Shown: positions 33,395 to 42,220 of the stretch, in pieces
Layout: every line of letters starts with the position of its first letter
How positions within the stretch are numbered: position 1 is the stretch's first letter
Program-made: the position numbers and the translations under genes
The notes under the pieces: generated by a model
What the model saw: only the letters and a program-made list of their open reading frames with translations
Told to the model about the DNA's origin: nothing
The model's database searches: none
DNA from: Streptomyces vietnamensis
GTDB lineage: Bacteria > Actinomycetota > Actinomycetes > Streptomycetales > Streptomycetaceae
Direction: 5' to 3'
Length of the DNA: 64,000 bases
Assembly (NCBI RefSeq): GCF_000830005.1
Contig: NZ_CP010407.1
Location: forward strand, 4,073,001-4,137,000

Positions 33395-35212
33395 TTAGCG
33401 GCCCGCCTCCGGGTGGACCGCCTCCGTGATCGGGCGGTCCTCCGTGGTCTTCTTCTCGACCGGCTTGCGGAGCTGGATGTTCAGCTCGCGCAGGCGGGAC
33501 TCGTCCAGCTCGGTCGGGGCGCCCATGAGGAGGTCCTGGCCGTTGCCGTTGAGCGGGAAGGCGATGATCTCGCGGATGTTGGGCTCGTCGGCGAGGAGCA
33601 TGACGATGCGGTCGACGCCCGGGGCGATGCCACCGTGCGGCGGGGCGCCGTACTCGAAGGCGCGGAGCATGCCGGCGAACTCGTGCTCGACGGTCTCGCG
33701 GGAGTAGCCGGCGATCTCGAAGGCCTTGAACATGATCTCGGGCTCGTGGTTCCGGATGGCGCCGGAGGAGAGCTCGATGCCGTTGCAGACGATGTCGTAC
33801 TGCCAGCCGAGGATGTCCAGCGGGTCCTGGGTCTCCAGGGCCTCGAGGCCGCCCTGCGGCATGGAGAACGGGTTGTGCGAGAAGTCGATCTTGCCGGTCT
33901 CCTCGTCCCGCTCGTACATCGGGAAGTCGACGATCCACGCGAAGCGGAAGACGTTCTCCTCGAACTGGCCGGCGCGCTTGGCGGCCTCGACCCGGACCGG
34001 GCCCATGATCTTGGAGACCTCGTCGAACTCGCCGGCGCCGAAGAAGATCGCGTGGCCGGGCTTCAGGCCGAGGCGCTCGGTGAGGACCTTGACGTTCTCT
34101 TCGGTGAGGAACTTGGCGATGGGGCCGGTGAGGGCGTTGTCCTCGCCGACGCGGACCCAGGCCAGGCCCTTCGCACCGAGGGAGACCGCGAAGTCGCCGA
34201 GGGAGTCGAAGAACTTGCGCGGCTGGTCGCCCGTGTTCGGGACGGCGAGCGCGCGGACGTGCTTGCCGGCGAAGGCCTTGAACTCCGAGGCCTCGAAGAC
34301 GTCGGAGATGTCGACGAGTTCGAGGTCGGTGCGCAGGTCCGGCTTGTCGTTGCCGTACTTCAGCATCGACTCGCGGAACGGGATGCGCGGGAAGGGGGAG
34401 GTGACGTGGCGGCCGCCGCCGAACTCCTCGAAGAGCTCCGTCATGAGCTTCTCGATCGGCTGGAAGACGTCCTCCTGCTCGACGAAGCTCATCTCGACGT
34501 CGAGCTGGTAGAACTCGCCCGGCGAGCGGTCGGCGCGGGCGTCCTCGTCGCGGAAGCAGGGCGCGATCTGGAAGTACCGGTCGAAGCCGGAGATCATCAG
34601 CAGCTGCTTGAACTGCTGCGGCGCCTGCGGCAGCGCGTAGAACTTGCCCGGGTTCAGGCGGGACGGGACGACGAAGTCGCGGGCGCCCTCGGGGGAGGTC
34701 GCGGCGAGGATCGGGGTCGCCATCTCGTTGAAGCCGAGGGCCACCATCTTGGAGCGGATGGAGGCGATGACGGCGGAGCGCAGCATGATGTTGCGGTGCA
34801 TGCGCTCGCGGCGCAGGTCGAGGAAGCGGTACTCCAGGCGCCGCTCCTCGTTCACACCGTCGTCGGTGTTGATGGTGAAGGGGATCTGCTTGGCGGCGCC
34901 CAGGACCTCGACCTCGGCGGCCTCGATCTCGATCTCGCCGGTCGCGAGCTCCGGGTTGACGTTGTCGGCGCCACGGGAGACGACCTTGCCGTCGACGCGG
35001 ACGACGGTCTCCTTGGTCAGCTTGTCGAGGACCTCGGCGGCGGGGGTGCCGGGCCGGGCGACGAGCTGCGTGATGCCGTAGTGGTCGCGCAGATCGATGA
35101 AGAGGATGCCGCCCAGGTCGCGCCGATTGTGCAGCCAGCCGCTCAGCCGGACGTCGGTGCCGACGTCAGAGGCGCGGAGCTCGCCGCAGGTGTGGGACCT
35201 GTACCGATGCAT
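33395..35212 (-). CDS. aspS: Aspartate--tRNA ligase
   Basis: 605-aa class-IIb synthetase of bacterial type. An N-terminal OB-fold anticodon domain ([20 protein letters not shown]) comes first. Motif 2 is [20 protein letters not shown]. The bacterial GAD insertion lies about 290-420, and motif 3 is [20 protein letters not shown]. Actinobacterial AspRS carries RSPGEF where many bacteria have RQPEFT. In relatives such as mycobacteria the enzyme is non-discriminating and also charges tRNA-Asn for amidotransferase repair; that is inference here. Divergent from the SpoIIE gene with a 174-nt gap. Confidence 0.96.
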   Translation of the reverse strand: MHRYRSHTCGELRASDVGTDVRLSGWLHNRRDLGGILFIDLRDHYGITQLVARPGTPAAEVLDKLTKETVVRVDGKVVSRGADNVNPELATGEIEIEAAEVEVLGAAKQIPFTINTDDGVNEERRLEYRFLDLRRERMHRNIMLRSAVIASIRSKMVALGFNEMATPILAATSPEGARDFVVPSRLNPGKFYALPQAPQQFKQLLMISGFDRYFQIAPCFRDEDARADRSPGEFYQLDVEMSFVEQEDVFQPIEKLMTELFEEFGGGRHVTSPFPRIPFRESMLKYGNDKPDLRTDLELVDISDVFEASEFKAFAGKHVRALAVPNTGDQPRKFFDSLGDFAVSLGAKGLAWVRVGEDNALTGPIAKFLTEENVKVLTERLGLKPGHAIFFGAGEFDEVSKIMGPVRVEAAKRAGQFEENVFRFAWIVDFPMYERDEETGKIDFSHNPFSMPQGGLEALETQDPLDILGWQYDIVCNGIELSSGAIRNHEPEIMFKAFEIAGYSRETVEHEFAGMLRAFEYGAPPHGGIAPGVDRIVMLLADEPNIREIIAFPLNGNGQDLLMGAPTELDESRLRELNIQLRKPVEKKTTEDRPITEAVHPEAGR

Positions 35213-35386
35213 CGTCGTTCATCCAGTCTTCGGGATCTTGGGTCGTGGGGCGCCGGCCGGTCGTGACCGCTGTCACGGATGTCACAGGACACGAGGGCAG
35301 ACCCACCCAGAGTACCGGCCGGGCCGGGATCCCATTTCGAATACTCTCGGTGGCGACCTGCTGTCCGATCTTCATAAAGTGGGGCA

Positions 35387-37510
35387 ATGCGCACCGAGGA
35401 CGTCCTGGCCGCGATCGCGACGGGCCTGTGGCGCTGGGACAACGCGTCCGGGATCGTCTCGCTCGACGCCGAGGCCGCCCGGCTGCTCGGGCTGCCCGCC
35501 GAGCCCGTGCGACTCACCGAGGCGGCCGTACGGTCGCGTTTTCATCCGGTCGACTGGAACGAGATCGACGGGGTGGTCAACCTCGCCGTCGCCGAGGGCA
35601 CCCTCGCCGAGGCCCGGCTGCGGATCATGGACGAGCAGGGGCGGGTGCTCCGTACCGTACGGAGCAGGTCGAAGCCGCTCATCGAGGGGAACGACTACCA
35701 GCTGGTCGGCACGCTCCAGGAGGTCGCCGAGCAGCCGCCGGGCACCGCCTCCCGCACCCCCATCACCGGCGACTGGCGCCGCTCCCGGGAGGCCTTCCTG
35801 CTCGACGCGGGGCGGGCGCTCGCCGAGGCGCGGTCGACGGCCGAGGTGCTGCGGGTGGCCGCGTCCCTGTCGATGCCCGGTTTCTCGCCCGACGGGCTCG
35901 CCGTCTTCGGCGTGGCGGGCGACCGGCTGACGGTCATAGGCCACCACGGGCACAGCGAGGGCGACGAGGGGCCGTTCTCGTCGATGTCCCTCGACACGGA
36001 CTATCCGGCGGCGGAGGTCGTACGGACCGGGCGTGCCATCTATCTGCCGACGCCGGAGGAGTACCTGCGGCGGTTCCCCATGACCTGGCCGCTCGCGCAG
36101 CGCTTCGGGCGCCGCTCCTGGGCCTTCGTGCCGCTCGTCGTCGCCGGGCGGACGATGGGGGCCTGGATGGCGGCCTTCAAGCACCCGGTGGCGTTCACGC
36201 CCGACGAGCGTTCGGTGCTCACGACGGTCGCGCGGATGCTCGCGCAGGCCCTCGCACGCGCGGGCGTGGCCGAGTCCGAGCGCGAGCTGTCGCTCGGCCT
36301 CCAGCGGACGATGATGCCGGTCCTCGGCCCCGGCATCCCCGGCATCCAGGTCGCCGCGCGGTACGTGCCGACCGGCGGCGGGCTCCAGGTCGGCGGCGAC
36401 TGGTACGACATGATCCGGCTGCCCGGCGGCTCCTCCCGCACCGGCGGGCGCGGCCCGGGCCGGATCGCCCTCGTCATCGGCGACGTGCAGGGGCACGACG
36501 TGCGGGCCGCCGGTCTCATGGGGCAGCTGCGGATCGCCCTGCGCGCGTACGCCTCCGAGGGCCACCGGCCGGACGCGGTGCTCTCGCGCGCCTCCCGCTT
36601 CCTGTACGGGATCACGGACGGGGACGACGGGGACGGGAACGGCGGCGGTCCGCGTTTCGCGACCTGTCTCTACCTGGAGGTCGACCTGGAGACGGGGATC
36701 GTCGACATCGCGCGGGCGGGGCATCCGGATCCGGCGGTACGGATGAACGACGGAACGGTTCTGCTCAGGCCCACGGCCGGTGGCCTTCCGCTCGGCATCG
36801 ACCCCGACACCGACTACCCCACCACCCGGCTCACCCTGGACCCCGGCGAGACGCTGATGATCTGCACCGACGGGCTCCTGGAGACCGGCGGGCACGACCT
36901 GGACAGCGGCTGGGAGCGGGTACGGACGCTCCTGGAGTCCCACGACGGCGAGGACCTGGAGGGGCTCGCCGACGCGCTCGTGGAGGCCGTCCACGGGCCC
37001 GGCTCGCACCACACGACGGGCCCGCTCGCCGACCGCCGCGAGGACGACATCGCGGTGCTGCTGCTCTCCCGCCGGCCCGCCGGGCGGATCGTGGAGGCCC
37101 CGCGCCGCACCCTGATGTCCATCGCCCAGGCCGAACCGGAACGGATCGCCGAGGCGCGCGAGCAGGTCCGGCAGCTGCTGCACGACTGGTCGGACGAGGA
37201 CCAGCTCGACGCGGCGGTCCTGATGGTCTCCGAGATGGTCACGAACGTCCTCGTCCACACGGACGGCGACGCGCTCCTGGTGGCCGAGGTGGCGTGCGGC
37301 GAGAAGGCGCGGCGGCTGCGCGTGGAGGTCTCCGACGGGAGCGACGAACTGCCGCACAAGCGGCACCCGGGCGAGATGGCGTCGAGCGGGCGCGGACTGG
37401 TCCTGATGGAGATGCTGGCGGACGCGTGGGGGGTCGATCCGCGGGGCGAGGGCAAGGCGATCTGGTTCGAACTGAACGAACCGGAGTCCGAGGGCGGCTG
37501 CTGCAGCTAG
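35387..37510 (+). CDS. PAS-GAF-SpoIIE phosphatase with C-terminal HATPase domain
   Basis: 707-aa signalling protein. A PAS-like domain lies at about 1-110 (ATGLWRWDNASGIVSLDAEA), GAF at about 140-300, a PP2C/SpoIIE phosphatase at about 310-560 with metal Asp in GGDWYDMI (about 337-343), GDVQGHD (about 365) and a late RREDDIAVLLL, and an RsbW-like ATPase at about 575-700 (SEMVTNVLVH N box at about 614; GRGLVLMEMLADAWG). Combining kinase-like and phosphatase domains is typical of Streptomyces partner-switching regulators that control sigma factors. No sensor membrane segment. It is near aspS, as I recall for the orthologous locus in S. coelicolor. Confidence 0.92.
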   Translation: MRTEDVLAAIATGLWRWDNASGIVSLDAEAARLLGLPAEPVRLTEAAVRSRFHPVDWNEIDGVVNLAVAEGTLAEARLRIMDEQGRVLRTVRSRSKPLIEGNDYQLVGTLQEVAEQPPGTASRTPITGDWRRSREAFLLDAGRALAEARSTAEVLRVAASLSMPGFSPDGLAVFGVAGDRLTVIGHHGHSEGDEGPFSSMSLDTDYPAAEVVRTGRAIYLPTPEEYLRRFPMTWPLAQRFGRRSWAFVPLVVAGRTMGAWMAAFKHPVAFTPDERSVLTTVARMLAQALARAGVAESERELSLGLQRTMMPVLGPGIPGIQVAARYVPTGGGLQVGGDWYDMIRLPGGSSRTGGRGPGRIALVIGDVQGHDVRAAGLMGQLRIALRAYASEGHRPDAVLSRASRFLYGITDGDDGDGNGGGPRFATCLYLEVDLETGIVDIARAGHPDPAVRMNDGTVLLRPTAGGLPLGIDPDTDYPTTRLTLDPGETLMICTDGLLETGGHDLDSGWERVRTLLESHDGEDLEGLADALVEAVHGPGSHHTTGPLADRREDDIAVLLLSRRPAGRIVEAPRRTLMSIAQAEPERIAEAREQVRQLLHDWSDEDQLDAAVLMVSEMVTNVLVHTDGDALLVAEVACGEKARRLRVEVSDGSDELPHKRHPGEMASSGRGLVLMEMLADAWGVDPRGEGKAIWFELNEPESEGGCCS

Positions 37511-37599
37511 TCCGTTGCGGGCCCGCGCCCGCGCGCGTCCCCCTACCCCGGCGCAGACTGGTTTCGTACGGTCGCGCGTGGGGGACCACGGAGCGCGCC

Positions 37600-38415
37600 A
37601 TGGACACCCACAAGGTCGGCAGTGACACCACGGTGATCGCCGACAGCCTCGACGTCCCGGGCATCGGGCACGTCCCCGCCAACGCCTACGTCCTCACCGC
37701 CGCCGAGCCCGTCGTCGTCGACACCGGGCTCTCGGTCGAGGACCGCGACTTCGTCGCCGCGCTCGGCGGGGTCATGGACCCGGCCGACGTCCGCTGGATC
37801 TGGCTCACCCACCCCGACCGGGACCACACCGGCGGCATCTTCGACCTGCTCGACGCCGCCCCACGCGCGCGCGTGGTCACGACGTTCCTCGGCTTCGGCA
37901 TCATGACGACCGAGCGGGCGCTGCCCATGGACCGGGTGTACTTCCTCAATCCGGGCCAGTCCCTCGACGTCGGCGACCGCACCCTGCACGCCTTCCGGCC
38001 GCCGCTCTTCGACAACCCCGCCACCGTCGGCTTCTACGACGACCGGACCCGGATCTGCTTCAGCTCCGACTGCTTCGGCGGCCCGATGCCGAGCGCCGAG
38101 CTCGCCGAGAGCGGGCACGCGAGCGACCTGAAGCCGGAGGAGCTGCGGCGGGCGCAGCTGCTCTGGGCGACGATCGACAGCCCGTGGGTGCATCTGGTGG
38201 ACGCGGAGAAGTACCGGGCGTCGCTCGCCCCGCTGGCGGAGATGAACCCGGAGATCGTGCTGTGCACGCACCTGCCTCCGGCCGTACGGATGACGCGGCA
38301 GATGCTCGACACGATCGCGGCCGCCCCGGACGCCGATCCGTTCGTCGGCCCCGACCAGGCGGCGCTCGAACAGCTCCTGGCCTCGTTCGAGGCGGGTGGG
38401 ATGGCGGCGGCCTGA
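37600..38415 (+). CDS. MBL-fold metallo-hydrolase with altered metal motif
   Basis: 271 aa, ATG with GGAG 7 nt upstream. The metallo-beta-lactamase fold is recognisable from EPVVVDTGLS, WLTHPDRDHTGGIFDLLD, CFSSDCFGG and a late LCTHLPP. The usual HxHxDH motif reads H71-P-D73-R-D75-H76: the second His is replaced by Asp. This resembles the HxExD diiron motif of FprA/ROO flavodiiron enzymes, and GFYDDRTRICFSSDCFGGPM resembles that family too, but no flavodoxin domain is attached. It may bind iron and react with oxygen or NO rather than hydrolyse; this is inference. Confidence 0.82.
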   Translation: MDTHKVGSDTTVIADSLDVPGIGHVPANAYVLTAAEPVVVDTGLSVEDRDFVAALGGVMDPADVRWIWLTHPDRDHTGGIFDLLDAAPRARVVTTFLGFGIMTTERALPMDRVYFLNPGQSLDVGDRTLHAFRPPLFDNPATVGFYDDRTRICFSSDCFGGPMPSAELAESGHASDLKPEELRRAQLLWATIDSPWVHLVDAEKYRASLAPLAEMNPEIVLCTHLPPAVRMTRQMLDTIAAAPDADPFVGPDQAALEQLLASFEAGGMAAA

Positions 38416-38429
38416 GCCTGTCCGACAGG

Positions 38430-38481
38430 CTTGCCCGGCAGACTTGTCCGGCAGACTTGTCCGGCAGACTTGTCCGACAGG
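38430..38481. repeat. Four 13-bp tandem repeats CTTGTCCGGCAGA
   Basis: Units at 38430, 38443, 38456 and 38469 (outer two with one or two changes), starting 15 nt after the MBL stop. The adjacent GCCTGTCCGACAGGC (38416-38430) is a hairpin. The array lies between convergent genes and may act as a terminator region. Confidence 0.85.
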
Positions 38482-38510
38482 CTGTCCGCCCCTGATCCGC
38501 CGGGCAGGTC

Positions 38511-39578
38511 CTACGCCTCGTCCACGGGCGCCGGTGGTGCCCCGTACCTCGTGCGCAGCACCCCCAGGATCCCCGTCGCCGCCGCCGTCAGCGGTACGGC
38601 GAGCAGCATGCCCAGGACGCCCGCGACGGACGCCCCCGCGGTGATCGCCAGCATCACCACCGCCGGGTGCATCTGCACGGTCCTGCTCTGGACGAGGGGC
38701 TGGAGGACGTGGCCCTCGACGACCTGGACGGCCAGGACGACGCCGAGCACCCACAGCGCGATGGCGAAGCCGCGGTCGGCGAGGGCGACGAGGACGGCGA
38801 TCGCGCCGGAGAGGAAGGCCCCGAGGTAGGGGATGTAGGCCGTCACGAAGACGAGCGCCGCAAGACCCACCGCGCCGGGCACGTCGAGGACGACCAGGCC
38901 GATGCCGATGAGGACGGCGTCGACGAGGGCGATGAAGGTGGTGCCGCGCATGAAGCCCTCGACGGCCTCGAAGGCGCGGCGCGCCATGGCCTCGACGAGG
39001 TCGCCGGTGCCGCGGGGGGCGAGGGAGCGCAGGGCGCCGGCGGCCCGGTCGGAGTCCTTGAGGAAGAAGAAAATGAGGAACAGGGCGAGGACGCCGGTGG
39101 CGAGCATCTGGCCGACGACGCTGAGGCCGCTGATGACTCCGGAGGCGGCGGTGCCGCCGAACTCCCTGAGGAGTTTCTCGGCGTTCCCGGCGAGGTCGTC
39201 GAGGGAGGTGCCGGCGGCGCCGAGGTGGTCGGCGATGTCGGAGGCGGCCTGCCGGAGCGAGGCGATGATCTGGTCGCCGGTCTCGACGAGGGCGACGACG
39301 ACGATGTACGTGGCGCCGCCGACGACCACGAGGACGGCGACGACGGTGAGCGCCGCGGCGAGGCCTCTGCGCACCTTCATCCGCAGCAGGCGCCGGTGGA
39401 GCGGCCCGAGGAGGGCGGTGCCGAGGATCGCGAGGAGGACGGGGGTGACGGCCGGCTTGAAGAGGACGCAGAGCCAGATGAAGACGGCGGCGACCCCGGC
39501 GGCGAGCAGCAGGACGACGCACCAGGCGGCGAACCGGAGGGCGGGTTCGGGGAGGAGGGGCGCTCGGCTGGTCTGCAC
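38511..39578 (-). CDS. AI-2E family (PerM/YdiK) permease
   Basis: 355-aa polytopic membrane protein, about seven hydrophobic segments. Signatures of the AI-2E/UPF0118 family are the N-terminal FKPAVTPVLLAILGTALLGP, ALFLIFFFLKDSDRAAGALR and FVTAYIPYLGAFLSGAIAVL near the C-terminal half, with VVEGHVLQPLVQSRTVQMHP at the end. Family members include a quorum-signal exporter and Na+/H+ antiporters; the substrate here is unknown. The GTG start directly abuts a GAGGAG, so initiation may be inefficient or the true start may be slightly different. Confidence 0.87.
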   Translation of the reverse strand: MQTSRAPLLPEPALRFAAWCVVLLLAAGVAAVFIWLCVLFKPAVTPVLLAILGTALLGPLHRRLLRMKVRRGLAAALTVVAVLVVVGGATYIVVVALVETGDQIIASLRQAASDIADHLGAAGTSLDDLAGNAEKLLREFGGTAASGVISGLSVVGQMLATGVLALFLIFFFLKDSDRAAGALRSLAPRGTGDLVEAMARRAFEAVEGFMRGTTFIALVDAVLIGIGLVVLDVPGAVGLAALVFVTAYIPYLGAFLSGAIAVLVALADRGFAIALWVLGVVLAVQVVEGHVLQPLVQSRTVQMHPAVVMLAITAGASVAGVLGMLLAVPLTAAATGILGVLRTRYGAPPAPVDEA

Positions 39579-39618
39579 CTCCTCACCGGACCACGCCCGT
39601 CGGCGTGTCGTCGTGTGC

Positions 39619-39647
39619 TGACGGGCCGTACGGGTGACGGCCCGTCA
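39619..39647 (-). terminator. Terminator of the pirin gene
   Basis: Perfect 11-bp stem TGACGGGCCGT / ACGGCCCGTCA with a 7-nt loop, 16 nt after the pirin stop on the minus strand and before the AI-2E gene. Confidence 0.75.
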
Positions 39648-39662
39648 TCAGGCGTTACGTGC

Positions 39663-40625
39663 CTACTCGCCCATCCCGTGGACCGCCGGGATCGTGCCGA
39701 GGCGGCCCGCCTGGAAGTCCTCGAAGGCCTGGCGGAGTTCGGCCTGGGTGTTCATGACGAACGGGCCGTAGTGGGCCATGGGCTCGCGGATCGGCTGCCC
39801 GCCGAGGAGGACGACCTCCAGGTCCGGGGTGTTCCCGTCCTGCTTCTCGTCGGCGCGGACGGTGAGCGCGCCGCCCTTGCCGAAGACGGCGGTCTGGCCC
39901 ATGTGGATCGGGCGCCGGTCGGTGCCGACGGTGCCGCGGCCGGCGAGCACGTACGCGAGGCCGTTGAAGTCCTCGCGCCAGGGCAGGTTGATCTCGGCGC
40001 CGGGGCGCAGGGTGGCGTGGATCATCGTGATCGGGGTGTGGGTGATGCCGGGGCCGTCGTGGCCGTCGAGCTCGCCGGCGATGACGCGGAGCAGCGCGCC
40101 GCCGTCGGGGGTGGTGAGGAGCTGGACCTGGCCGCCGCGGATGTCCTGGTAGCGGGGGGCCATCATCTTGTCGCTCGCGGGCAGGTTCACCCACAGCTGG
40201 AGGCCGTGGAAGAGGCCGCCGCTGACGACGAGGGACTCCGGCGGGGCCTCGATGTGGAGGAGGCCGGAGCCGGCGGTCATCCACTGGGTGTCGCCGTTGG
40301 TGATGGTGCCGCCGCCGCCGTTGGAGTCCTGGTGGTCGAAGATGCCGTCGATGATGTAGGTGACGGTCTCGAAGCCGCGGTGGGGGTGCCAGGGCGTGCC
40401 CTTGGGCTCGCCGGGCGCGTACTCCACCTCACCCATCTGGTCCATCATGATGAACGGGTCGAGGTACTGGTAGTTGATCCCGGCGAACGCGCGGCGCACC
40501 GGGAAGCCCTCGCCCTCGAAGCCCTGGGGGGCCGTGGTGACGGCGAGGACGGGGCGGGAGACGGCGTCGGCGGTGGCGGCGACGCGCGGCAGGGTGAGCG
40601 GGTTCTCGACAGTCACAGCGGGCAT
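39663..40625 (-). CDS. Pirin family protein
   Basis: 320-aa bicupin. The N-terminal cupin bears the pirin signature GTPWHPHRGFETVTYIIDG followed by a HQDSNGGGG loop; the His pair in HPHRG and later His/Glu ligands bind iron. Pirins act as redox sensors or quercetinase-like dioxygenases; the role here is unknown. The start at 40625 has AAGGAGG 6-8 nt upstream. The promoter region contains an AGTTGAAC-type palindrome like that of the flavin oxidoreductase operon. Confidence 0.92.
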   Translation of the reverse strand: MPAVTVENPLTLPRVAATADAVSRPVLAVTTAPQGFEGEGFPVRRAFAGINYQYLDPFIMMDQMGEVEYAPGEPKGTPWHPHRGFETVTYIIDGIFDHQDSNGGGGTITNGDTQWMTAGSGLLHIEAPPESLVVSGGLFHGLQLWVNLPASDKMMAPRYQDIRGGQVQLLTTPDGGALLRVIAGELDGHDGPGITHTPITMIHATLRPGAEINLPWREDFNGLAYVLAGRGTVGTDRRPIHMGQTAVFGKGGALTVRADEKQDGNTPDLEVVLLGGQPIREPMAHYGPFVMNTQAELRQAFEDFQAGRLGTIPAVHGMGE

Positions 40626-40664
40626 GACCGGACCTCCTTGGGTGCGACCTTGTACGTCCACTTT

Positions 40665-40680
40665 AGTTGAACGCTGAACT
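40665..40680. promoter_or_regulatory. Palindrome AGTTGAACGCTGAACT, likely operator of the pirin gene
   Basis: 12 of 16 bases are self-complementary, in an AT-rich patch 40 nt upstream of the pirin start. The half-site resembles that at 4907. Possibly a MarR-type redox regulator site. Confidence 0.45.
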
Positions 40681-40854
40681 TTCTGCCACCCGGAACGCGG
40701 AACCGTTCCGCGTCATTCCCGGGCGTCCCGTCCGGACGGCCGAAAGCCGCCCACCCGTCCGAGTGAGCCACGCCCCCGCACCCCCGGCCACTCGGGCACG
40801 CTGTCTCCGCCGGGCAGACCTCCCGGCACCCCGACGGCCCCTGAAGGAGCCCGC

Positions 40855-41250
40855 ATGTCGCACTACCCGGAGCACCTGAAGTACTCGAAGGACCACGAGT
40901 GGGTGGAGGTGGCGGGCGACCGGCGCGTGCGCGTCGGCATCACCGACTTCGCACAGAGGCAGCTCGGCGACATCGTCTTCGTGGACGTCCCGGAGGTGGG
41001 CCGCGACGTCACGGCGGGGGAGGTGTTCGGCACCCTGGAGTCGGTCAAGTCGGTGAGCGAGCTGTACGCGCCCGTCTCCGGCCGGGTGACGGCCAAGAAC
41101 CCCGAGCTCGACAGTGACCCCGACCTGATCAACTCCGACCCGTACGGCGACGGCTGGATCATCGAGATCGAGACGTCCGGCACCGGCGTGCCGGCCGGAC
41201 TGCTCGACGCCGCGCAGTACGGGAACCTCGTCGCGGCGGAGGCGGAGTAG
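40855..41250 (+). CDS. gcvH: Glycine cleavage system H protein
   Basis: 131-aa lipoyl carrier protein shuttling the methylamine group of glycine. The lipoylated lysine is K65 in LESVKSVSELYAPVSG, the standard H-protein motif; the C-terminus (DPYGDGWIIEIE) is also canonical. GAAGGAG precedes the ATG. Other gcv genes are not adjacent. I looked for a glycine riboswitch in 40690-40854 and saw none. A strong hairpin follows. Confidence 0.96.
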   Translation: MSHYPEHLKYSKDHEWVEVAGDRRVRVGITDFAQRQLGDIVFVDVPEVGRDVTAGEVFGTLESVKSVSELYAPVSGRVTAKNPELDSDPDLINSDPYGDGWIIEIETSGTGVPAGLLDAAQYGNLVAAEAE

Positions 41251-41262
41251 GCCGCACGAGGA

Positions 41263-41308
41263 ACGGGCGGGCCCGGCGCCCCCCCGAAGGGGTGCCGGGC
41301 CCGCCCGT
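41263..41308. terminator. Bidirectional terminator between gcvH and SseB gene
   Basis: ACGGGCGGGCCCGGCGCC... pairs with GG(T)GCCGGGCCCGCCCGT: a ~18-bp stem with one mismatch and a short loop, between convergent genes. Confidence 0.85.
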
Positions 41309-41368
41309 GCACGTCCGTGCGGCCGCGTGCGCGCGTCCGCGCGTCCGCGCTTCCGTCAGCCGTACGGC

Positions 41369-41884
41369 TCAGCCGTACATCCGCCGCATCGCGTAGTCGA
41401 CCATCTGCTCCACGGCCTTCGCGTCGAAGACCATGCGGTGGTCGCCCTCCATGTCGAGGACGAAGCCGTAGCCGGTCGGCAGCAGGTCGATCACCTCGGC
41501 GCCGGTGATCACGAAGTACTTCGACTCCTTGCCCGCGTACCGCCGCAGCTCCTTGAGCGAGGTGAACATCGGGATGACCGGCTGCTGGGTGTTGTGCAGG
41601 GCCAGGAAGCCGGGGTTGTCGCCGCGCGGGCAGTAGACCTTGGAGGTCGCGAAGATCTGCTGGAAGTCCTCGGGGGCCAGGGTGCCGGTCGTGAAGGCGC
41701 GTACGGCGTCGGCGAGGGAGGGCGGCGAGGGCTCCGGGTAGAGCGGCGGCTGCTGGGCGTACCCACCGCCCTGCATCCCGGCCTGCATGCCGCCCGGCAT
41801 TCCGGCCTGCGGCGGGGCGTACTGCCCCTGCTGGGGCGGCGCGTACTGCTGCTGGGCACCCGGGTTCTGCTCGTAGCCGTACAT
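41369..41884 (-). CDS. SseB family protein
   Basis: 171 aa. A Gln/Gly/Pro/Tyr-rich low-complexity N-terminus (about 1-50, e.g. QQQYAPPQQGQYAPPQAGMP) precedes an SseB-type domain (YCPRGDNPGFLALHNTQQPV, IPMFTSLKELRRYAGKESKY, TGYGFVLDMEGDHRMVFDAK). The function of the family is unclear; it is found in many Streptomyces genomes near core genes. It is convergent with gcvH and divergent from the acyl-CoA dehydrogenase. A second, shorter SseB-like protein is encoded at 27033 in the toxin island. Confidence 0.82.
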   Translation of the reverse strand: MYGYEQNPGAQQQYAPPQQGQYAPPQAGMPGGMQAGMQGGGYAQQPPLYPEPSPPSLADAVRAFTTGTLAPEDFQQIFATSKVYCPRGDNPGFLALHNTQQPVIPMFTSLKELRRYAGKESKYFVITGAEVIDLLPTGYGFVLDMEGDHRMVFDAKAVEQMVDYAMRRMYG

Positions 41885-42081
41885 GGGGCCAAGACTATCG
41901 AGCGCGCCGCCCCGGCAGGACCCCTGCCGGGGCGCGACCCCATGGGTCGGGGGGTGGCCGCCCGTCCGGGATCCCGGGCGCTCCATGACCGAAAGTAGCG
42001 GATTCGTCACGGATGCCGCCGTACCGCCGGAGGATTCCACCCCTGCGCGGGCGAGTCCCCCGCCCCCTTGACGGCCGGGAT

Positions 42082-42098
42082 TGACGTCGGGGACGTCA
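42082..42098. promoter_or_regulatory. Perfect palindrome TGACGTC-GGG-GACGTCA
   Basis: Seven-bp arms with a 3-nt centre, about 120 nt before the acyl-CoA dehydrogenase start. A second weaker palindrome TACC-N4-GGTA lies at 42128-42139. One or both are probably binding sites for a TetR/FadR-type fatty-acid regulator. Confidence 0.6.
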
Positions 42099-42220
42099 CA
42101 GATGGCCGGATAGGGGTTGCTTCTTATTACCGGTGGGTAGCATCATCGGAGAGAGCGTGTTGCTACTCGCTGGTACGTGTACGAGGAACCTCCCTCCCCG
42201 AGCCTTACGGAGCCGTCGCC

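Noticed and set aside
38667..40670. Plus-strand frame (667 aa) opposite the AI-2E permease and pirin
   Set aside because: Both genes underneath have clear family motifs; the frame is Gly/Asp/Glu/Val shadow.
40690..40854. Glycine riboswitch before gcvH
   Set aside because: I looked for the paired-aptamer conserved core and saw no convincing match; the region is short and GC-rich.
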